NCBI GenBank assembly: GCA_900618425.1
Contig: UZAN01043982.1
Coordinates: 2,190-28,769, forward strand
Direction: 5' to 3'
Length of the DNA stretch: 26,580 bases
DNA from: Echinostoma caproni
Taxonomy: Eukaryota > Platyhelminthes > Trematoda > Plagiorchiida > Echinostomatidae
Shown piece by piece: positions 20,601 through 26,580 of this stretch (the stretch's first letter is position 1; the number at the start of each line of letters is the position of its first letter). The notes beneath the pieces are model-generated. The model worked only from the letters and a program-made list of their open reading frames with translations. It was not told where the DNA came from and searched no databases. A program made the translations under genes and the position numbers.

Positions 20601-20974
20601 AATGAGGGCACAAACTTACTCTACCAACATTTAGGCAGCATCGGATTCGGAACCTATCCTCCTCCTCTACCGGCCCGAAAATCACACGACGGGAAACCAC
20701 ACCTTGTCTACAGCCGTGAGTCTTAGGCAAGCCCAGTGAACTTCGACTGTGCAGCAGAAGTGCCATCAGCACACGGATAGACTGGACGTGACAACAAGAG
20801 CATTACAAAACGTACAAGCTGGTAATCAGACAGTCTCGTGTTAGGGTGAGGCAGTCTAAGTGCCACAGATAGTGGAATATGATCAGATCACAGAAAGGGT
20901 AAAAGGGAATGTACTTGTTTAAGGTCTCGGATGAGAGGGACGAGACGATGGAACAATCGCACTGCATTGCAACA

Positions 20975-21259
20975 TCATGCAATAGCGGTAAGCAATGGCT
21001 CAAGCGTTGTTAGCGCATGATCCACTGGTACCAGCGGAGGGGGACAAACACACAGAGCCGTACGCATACTAGCAAGATAAACAACCGATATGTATGGCAT
21101 GAGAATTGAGGTGTGTGTGGCCGAAGCCCGTCCCACAATCGTCCCCCGCACTTGAACGGGAGGTAGAGAAATCGGTGTTGCAGATACCGCTGGGAGGCTT
21201 GTCAGCACCGGTGAGGTCAATGCGACAGCTTGANTCAAAAGATATAGTCTTGCCAACAC
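20975..21259 (-). CDS. Open frame with protein-like composition, unknown
   Basis: A 94-codon minus-strand frame rich in Val, Ala, Pro, Thr and Ser, including ALTSPVLTSLPAVSATPISL and ALCVCPPPLVPVDHALTTLE. Local GC looks higher than in the neighbours, as expected for coding DNA or a young insertion. An overlapping frame (21069-21347) is also open, which weakens the case, and an N at 21234 falls inside. No family recognised. It lies just upstream of the transposase relic on the same strand, so it could also be element-derived. Confidence 0.2.
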   Translation of the reverse strand: MLARLYLLXQAVALTSPVLTSLPAVSATPISLPPVQVRGTIVGRASATHTSILMPYISVVYLASMRTALCVCPPPLVPVDHALTTLEPLLTAIA

Positions 21260-21415
21260 AAAATATTTTGAATGTTTTTATTGTTTCCAGTTCACTCTGT
21301 TCATCCAGACTAGGTGTTGCGTCATCCCAGTTCTCGGATCGTGCCACCGAAAGTTTTATAAAGCCCGAACAAATAAGTTAGACTACTCATTCAGATCTGG
21401 AAACCACAATTTCTT

Positions 21416-21580
21416 TTATTCTACCCACACAATCGGAAAGAGAAATGTGTCCAAATTATCTACAGTCTCATTAGGGTGGATATTGTGCCACACATTGTCG
21501 TGCTGTATGAGCATTCGTTCCCCAAACGTGATGGAGTTCCAGGGAAACTTAGCCTCAATGGAATTCCAATCACTTTGTCG
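21416..21580 (-). CDS. Possible terminal exon, unknown product
   Basis: The minus frame reads through SDWNSIEAKFPWNSITFGER and DNVWHNIHPNETVDNLDTFL and ends in TAA (21416-21418). A pyrimidine-rich acceptor GTACCCTCTGTACCCTCAG ends at 21581, and an AATAAA overlaps the stop (21415-21420). Those three features together suit a last exon. Against it: the upstream continuation of the frame runs into a hairpin and a SINE element, so no partner exon is visible, and the signal at the stop would leave almost no 3' UTR. Confidence 0.25.
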   Translation of the reverse strand, partial: RQSDWNSIEAKFPWNSITFGERMLIQHDNVWHNIHPNETVDNLDTFLFPIVWVE

Positions 21581-21613
21581 CTGAGGGTACAGAGGGTACA
21601 GATCATGTCCATT

Positions 21614-21673
21614 TTGATTGTTCAGAGGCACCAGGCAGACCATCAAGAGTGCCTGGTGCCTTTGAACAATCGA
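21614..21673. repeat. Strong hairpin: 24-nt inverted repeat with 12-nt loop
   Basis: TTGATTGTTCAGAGGCACCA (first 20 nt of 21614-21637) is the near-perfect reverse complement of the end of 21650-21673, with two mismatches over the arm. The right arm continues into a module (21655-21694) that recurs in direct orientation at 17588-17627. The hairpin therefore joins two inverted copies of the edge of that module. Confidence 0.85.
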
Positions 21674-21719
21674 ATGGGCTAATCCAAGCTTGATATTCCA
21701 AAATTGATTGAGCCATTCG

Positions 21720-21890
21720 CACAAGGTGATAACCGTCGACCGTGTAGCTCGGGGGTGAGGGTTTGAAGTCCCAACCCGAATGTTCGCGATTCGAGTTCTG
21801 ACAGGGACACAACAAGTACGCACTGCTGACGACTCCCAACTAGGACGAAACAACTGTCCAGTGCTCTTTGTCGGTTATCACAAACATATC
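21720..21890 (+). mobile_element. Hammerhead-bearing SINE-like element (copy 4)
   Basis: The head has an A-box-like TAGCTCGGGGGTGAGGG near 21753 and a B-box-like GCGATTCGAGTTC near 21786, then the best-preserved hammerhead of the window, then the tail GTGCTCTTTGTCGGTTATCA shared with copy 3. The module that precedes copy 3 in direct orientation is here in inverted orientation. The right end is unclear; a repeat (21978 onward) follows within 100 bp. Confidence 0.7.
21820..21864 (+). ncRNA. Hammerhead ribozyme with complete conserved core
   Basis: Self-cleaving RNA motif. Stem I GCACTG (21820-21825) pairs perfectly with CAGTGC (21859-21864). Core box CTGACGA (21826-21832) and GAAA (21847-21850) are intact, and the cleavage triplet is GTC (21856-21858), so cleavage would fall between 21858 and 21859. 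Stem II is TCC with GGA around CAACTA; its closing pair is a C-C mismatch because 21833 is C instead of G. Stem III is minimal: A-U and C-G around AACT, as in the minimal hammerheads described for Penelope-like elements, which tend to act as dimers. Activity is plausible but weakened by the mismatch. Confidence 0.88.
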
Positions 21891-21977
21891 CGTCATATGT
21901 AGATCATGACCATATTCACACTTGCTTATAATCATCACATTATCGCTCTAACATGTCACGGCACAATTGTCTATACG

Positions 21978-22368
21978 ACCGATCGAATTAAATAATCGTC
22001 GGGTTGATCCATTCTTGTCTACGAAGCTCACTTGATCAATGATCAGAGGTATATCGTTCACCGGGTGATATGAGTGGAATAGGACGGACGAATGGTCAGA
22101 CTCAAACCTTTCCAACTTTCATCTTTGCTCGGTAACTCACTCAGTACGTACGTTTGTTTGTTTATCGATTACCCTTGACGTGATACGCTTCCTTACACAG
22201 TTGACCGAAGTCAATTAAGGCCGGGTGCTTTCGTTCTCGTATGAGGCTCATTCGATCAAAGGGTGGTGATGGAGGGGGTGGACGAATAGCCCAACCTCAG
22301 CTCACCACAACGAAACTTGCTTCCTCTCTCGGTAACTCGCTCAAACGTACTTTTGTTTGTTTACGGAG
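21978..22368 (+). repeat. Tandem pair of about 180-bp repeat units (R1, R2)
   Basis: R1 (about 21978-22163) and R2 (about 22202-22368) share, in order, GACCGA...GAATTAA, CGGGT, GAAGCTCA or GAGGCTCA, GATCAA, GGACGAAT and CGGTAACTC, then GTACnTTTGTTTGTTT. Identity is patchy with indels. A third copy lies inverted at 24050-24232. R1 begins about 90 bp after the copy 4 hammerhead element. No coding or tRNA features recognised. Confidence 0.7.
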
Positions 22369-24049
22369 CAGTTAGTTCATTCGGACAGGACAGGGTTTAA
22401 ACAGACCCGGTCCATTCCGGCACATTTGTGGGGTTCCTGTGGTTGAGTTGATTTACTGGAAGTAACTGCTGATGCTTAACAGTAGTAGTTTCGCAGTAAC
22501 TTCACCAAATCCTTTTTGTGTACAGTAAAACGGTTTATTCTATAGAATTTTCTTTTACCTCGAGAAAAAAATGGATAGGTGGCAATCATAGTTGTCCATT
22601 CTTTTTGAGGGAAAAATCATTCATTTGATCGGACCAATTCCCATGTAACTGCTTTCCCATGCTCTTTGTGGTCGACTGAAGGATTAGGATAAAATTGTTT
22701 CCTGGTGAAATCAAACGTTCTTCGTTGCTCAACTCATTCCCCATTCCTAAAGGATTTTACACTGTTCCAAGATGATTGAAAAAGAACAACTTGATACACC
22801 CTTCTTCGAGCTCCAATAATCCTGCCCAGCCGGTTCGTTCTGAGTAAGTTGCAATGATTTCTTCGAAAAGCGGGAAAAGAACAATCAATGAACCGTTTCC
22901 ATTTGTATGATTGTGACTAGTGTGGGTTGCATCGCTTGCATGACACATTTTTCTCATTGATTAGAGCAGTACCTTCGGGGGGTTGTGGGTAAAGTTTTCT
23001 GAACCGTTCATTAGTTCCCATCCGTGAAACAAACATGATTGGATCGAGTGAGGATAGGGGAATCACAGCAAACGACCATAAAAAGCTGGATCGACACAGA
23101 GGAATAGGCAAACGTGTGAACAGTTATACTAATCCAAGCCTGATCAGTTCGCATTCCACATGCTACCTTCTGGGTCAGTGCAAATACACCTTGATTCCAG
23201 TGCTTATCGTGTGTGTTTCTAAAATAATGTTCTTTGGATATATGTTCTCTTTCTTATTATTCTCCCAGTAAGCCGTTGTTGCAAAAAACGATGAGTCCCC
23301 TTAACTCACTATTCTATTTATGACGTTGTGTCAACTTGATTGGAACTGGTTATCTTTCATTCTTCATCACCACACCTAATCCTCGGTTCATTCAATCAAG
23401 CATACAATCGAAAAGCACCAAACTCGAGTTTAGCTAGCAATAACGGTGAAAATAAACCCACCTGTGACACATTTCGTATTACCCATTTGTGTTCGATCAT
23501 ACTTTCTGTGATTCATGATTTGAAAAGTAATTACGGACAAAATACGCGTATAGATGTTCCAAAATGTTTGAAATGAAGGAGGATGCCCAGTTGGTTCCAC
23601 GATAGGTTATGTCAGTTGTCGGTGGTATCCCGGTAGTAACGGAACCGAATTATTACCCCGGGGGACGTGCCATCGAATCCCAACAAGACCGCCTGACCTC
23701 CCCAGGCATTCTGTTGCATGGCAGATCTTTGATTGCTCACTTCGCTTTTCCGGAAAATTGTTTCATTATGTATTCAATAGAAAAGAAAGTAAAAGAAAAA
23801 TAAAAAGGAACATAAAAAGAGAAGTTTTGCAGAAATGCAAGGGTCATTGTCCTGGTCAGGTTAGGTCAGTTTGCTAGGTAAAGACTTTCACCAACCAAGC
23901 GTCTATGCCTTTTCAACTTCAAGTGAATTCAACCGATCGCACTACATTAGGAACCCCACAAGATGATTGGTGTTTCGGCTGTCAAATCCCACCGAATGCA
24001 ACGGGTCTGTCTAAACATCGTCCAGTCCAAATGAACTCACTTCTCTGAA
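22369..24049. other. Unassigned region
   Basis: No confident gene or repeat. The stretch around 23609-23720 has a loosely tRNA-like CCATCGAATCCCAA, too weak to call. A-rich sequence lies at 23780-23820. Confidence 0.4.
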
Positions 24050-24221
24050 AACAAACAAAAGTATTTTTGAGTGATTTACCCGGTAAGGATGAAAGTTTCG
24101 GTGTGGTGGGAGTGGAGCAAAAGGCCCACCGCCCCTAGCCCACCTTGGAATGTTGTGTCCGTGATCGTTGCTCGGGTGAGCGTCATTGACGCGATTGAAC
24201 AAACCCGGCGGCAATTGACCT
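23982..24221 (-). CDS. Spliced-looking open frame overlapping repeat R3 (doubtful)
   Basis: On the minus strand a Pro/Gly/His-rich frame (LPPGLFNRVNDAHPSNDHGH then PFAPLPPHRNFHPYR) ends at a CGG|GTAAAT donor (24079). A 35-nt intron closes with TTTGTTTGTTTTCAG (acceptor at 24045). The frame continues for 20 codons to TGA (23982-23984). Intron length and frame continuity look good for a fluke gene, but most of this stretch is the third copy of the 180-bp repeat, whose tandem copies at 21978-22368 lack the frame. I therefore regard it as probably not a host exon. Confidence 0.18.
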
Positions 24222-24232
24222 CTGTTGGTTGC
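24050..24232 (-). repeat. Inverted third copy of the 180-bp repeat (R3)
   Basis: Minus-strand sequence matches R2 through GTCAATT, CCGGGT, GACGCTCA, CCACACCGAAACTT and GGTAAATCACTCAAAAATAC, then TTTTGTTTGTTT. The match is diverged but collinear over the whole unit, so the three copies belong to one dispersed family. Confidence 0.68.
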
Positions 24233-24683
24233 GTACGAAAACGAATCATGTCAAGATGGATCGATACATCGTTCGCCATGCCCTGACGTAAATGTTGGGA
24301 TGGATCATTGCATGAATGGGTTCCGTCTAGACATTCAATATCCTAGTGAGTAAATTGGTGTGGGGCCGTGATTCCCTCAAATGACAACGGTTTCTTTGAA
24401 TCAAATGCGATTTCCTACGTATTTTTGGCATCGAAACTCACACTTAACAAGTTACTTAACAATGGTGCAAGGATACAGTGAAAGAATTATCAGTATTCAC
24501 CTGAATCGTAAGATCAAATTCGAACCTATTCACTAGCTAACAGAAATCGCAATTTTCTCTGTCATTCCCGGGCTAACTGTTACATTCGTTCCACAATACT
24601 AGTCTCAACAATCTATCACCTGCCGCTTCTCCCTTCCCTACTCAACTTCATCACATAGGTTCTTATCTTTATTGTTGCACTGA

Positions 24684-25248
24684 TTAACCCGTAGCATCTT
24701 TTCTCATCTTAATTTCATCTGTGCGATCCTGATAGTTTAGTAAACGAGGCATATGTTGATAAGAATGAAGTGCCCATAGCCATGATCCCACAAACGGCGA
24801 TAACCCTGTACTGGGTGCTGCATGGGACAGTAAATTGAGATGATCAGGGGATTCTACCCACGGTCGCCTTAATAGTAATCCGCGATTTTCTTCTGCTTGA
24901 GGTGCAGTTGTCTCCACTGATGAATTCACGAAGAATCCAGGAAATGTGTTACAAAGTGGCAGGCGCGCAGTCACTGAACGTCGGGTAAGAGAAAAGGTTG
25001 AGTGGCACCGAGGATGTCATGTTACAGCATATTTTCCGGATGAACGGAACCACGAAGGATTGTATAGACGAGCTATCCACCACAAACGTGGAAAGCACGG
25101 ACATTTTTCGACTCTGAACTGAGATGAGATGGGTGGTCGAAGACACAACCCTTTTTAAACTATTACTCAGCTTCTCTGCAGTCACTGGCGTTTTCCGGAT
25201 TATATTTGTTCCACTCTGAACCGGTCCGGTGTGTAGAAAATAGTGCAT
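24684..25248 (-). CDS. Two adjacent open frames, possible exons of an unknown gene
   Basis: Frame A (25248-24949, 99 codons) and frame B (24974-24684, 96 codons) adjoin on the minus strand. B contains AEENRGLLLRRPWVESPDHL and GLSPFVGSWLWALHSYQHMP, stops at 24684-24686 and is followed 10 nt later by AATAAA (24673-24668). A 36-nt GTAACA...CAG segment (24952-24917) could be an intron, but removing it joins A to a third frame that stops at 24846-24844, not to B. So either A plus that short frame, or B, may be real, but not both in the simplest model. No domain recognised. Confidence 0.22.
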
Positions 25249-25680
25249 TTTTCACAGATAAACTTGCCAGTTTTTATTTTAGCGGATTGAGACGGTTGAT
25301 TTGTTCGCACGATTATCGAAAACTCAAACTTGATGCGTCCAACCAAACCAAACCTGTTTCGTCATCGTTCATTTAGTCCATATTAAAATGACTGACAACT
25401 GTGAGTTGTTTTTAACGAACAGCGAAAGATCGAAACAGATTAGTCAGATTTCCGCACCAGATACACACACAGATTCAGAGAGTGTATGAATTGACCTACG
25501 AGTTGTGATCACCCATTGGCATCTGATACAAGGGTAGATGAATCGCAGCTGAAAGTTCTTCTTAATAATATGTTTCCCGGTTTAGTGATTCACTGGATAT
25601 AGCACGAACAGATTATTGTGTAGTTTGTCATATGACTGGGAAGTGGAAAGTTTGCTGTTACCATCGCCAGAAGTGCGATT

Positions 25681-26178
25681 GTCTTATATTGTTCAAGAAA
25701 TTTTGGGCGTGCAACAAGAAGTCAACGGTGTCGGATACCAGTGACCAATTTAAGAGGAAGAAATCTGCACACCATTGGTGCTATGAGCTATCCTCTGGAA
25801 AGGGGATCCTACAACTCCGTATTGTGTCTGCAATGGTTGCAAACGCTCGTTGATCAATTATTGCAAGAAGAGCACAAGTCGTATGTGAACGTGTGCGACA
25901 ACGCGCACTGTCACTCTAAACTTGGAAAGGGCGTCGTTACCGGAGGAAGAGTGAGCATTCTCAGAAGTGCTCCACATTCTCCAGCGCTCAATCCGATTAA
26001 AATTATATCAAGCATTACGAGAAATTACATCAAGATAAAGCTCCGAAATCAACATGCCAAGATTGATCATGACGGGTGATCCTGAAGGACAAATAAACCA
26101 ACAAGACTGGAGAATGGCATTGCTGGTGATGTCAAGTCTCAAATCACAAAGGATCTTTGTCAGTATACCTCTACGTTA
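25681..26178 (+). pseudogene. IS630/Tc1-mariner-type DDE transposase relic, second family
   Basis: Catalytic domain of a cut-and-paste transposase. The frame from 25681 gives YCSRNFGRATRSQRCRIPV and TNLRGRNLHTIGAMS, then LCLQWLQTLVDQLL, then YVNVCDNAHCHSKL with the second catalytic Asp (25897-25899) and its usual Asn neighbour. ILRSAPHSPALNPIKI follows: the residue after NPI is Lys (AAA at 25999-26001) where Glu is expected, one base away. After a stop, a shifted frame gives NQQDWRMALL (about 26096 on), matching REWRMQ in the other relic. The first Asp, expected just before 25681, is not readable and an in-frame stop lies at 25633. A possible N-terminus begins MTDNCELFLTNSERSKQISQ at about 25387. 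Divergence from the 19934-20600 relic indicates a separate family. Confidence 0.82.
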
Positions 26179-26580
26179 GTGTGTATTATCCGACAGCTAT
26201 CAAAATGCTTGATTCTTGATGCATTGATTCTTTGTTCAGTCACTGAACGGTTTTCTGAATGGGAGATATAAGTGTAGTAAACAGAATAGTATTGAATTTA
26301 GGTATACGAGAATCCGGACTGTACTGCTCAGAACTGAATTGGCTCCAACCCGAACTGCGGACACCAATGAAATACACGAGGAATTGATAGCAGCAAATGC
26401 TTATGTTTATTGATAGAATTAGAGCATGTTTTATAGAAGGTAATAGCTCATATGATCGATTGAAGGGCCGTCGTCCAATTACGTAACCGTTTGCGCCGAC
26501 GCATCATATGTACTAACTCGGATGTCATTTTTGCCCAGTGAACCATTGGTCGAGCTTCCTGAACGGTGATTGGATGACAT
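26179..26580. other. Unassigned right end
   Basis: No gene or repeat recognised. If the transposon continues, its right terminal repeat should lie here, but I found no inverted partner to sequence upstream of 25387. Confidence 0.35.

Noticed and set aside
21416..21853. Single 145-codon minus-strand protein
   Set aside because: Its first half is the reverse complement of the SINE head, hairpin and shared module; only the last 54 codons are considered as a possible exon.
1..26580. CRISPR array, bacterial operon, rRNA or phage content
   Set aside because: No regularly spaced repeats, ribosome-binding-site pattern or long ORFs; all recognisable elements are eukaryotic mobile elements.

Overview
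The window reads as gene-poor, repeat-rich nuclear DNA of a flatworm, most likely a digenean fluke. The grounds are: several copies of a tRNA-derived short element carrying a hammerhead ribozyme of the type known from the schistosome Sm-alpha repeats; Penelope-like retroelement (PLE) fragments with a GIY-YIG endonuclease; eukaryotic IS630/Tc1-mariner-type transposase relics; and intron-like GT...AG segments of about 35 nt. There is no operon structure, no Shine-Dalgarno pattern and no long intact ORF. I cannot name a species. Six isolated N calls (2102, 2325, 3634, 6015, 6396, 21234) suggest a draft assembly.

Layout. 1-4165 has nothing recognisable except a CA microsatellite (3641-3698). 4166-4443 is an imperfect palindrome made from two head-to-head copies of a repeat; a third copy (6728-6866) lies next to a PLE relic. 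6903-8690 holds two minus-strand PLE fragments: a linker plus GIY-YIG endonuclease, and a reverse transcriptase core. Between them sits a plus-strand SINE with tRNA-like A/B boxes and a decayed hammerhead. 9021-9836 and 14368-15181 are inverted-repeat arms around a 4.5 kb spacer; each arm carries a SINE relic. 17583-17812 and 21720-21890 hold two further hammerhead elements; the hammerhead at 21820-21864 keeps every conserved core base. 19934-20600 (minus) and 25681-26178 (plus) are decayed DDE transposases of two different families. A roughly 180-bp repeat occurs twice in tandem at 21978-22368 and once inverted at 24050-24232.

How it fits together. The recognisable content is a graveyard of mobile elements. 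PLEs supply reverse transcriptase and endonuclease, and short ribozyme-bearing elements could have been mobilised by such enzymes (inference). No host gene can be assigned with confidence. Several ORFs with plausible splice or polyadenylation signals are listed at low confidence, and one of them turns out to lie inside a repeat.
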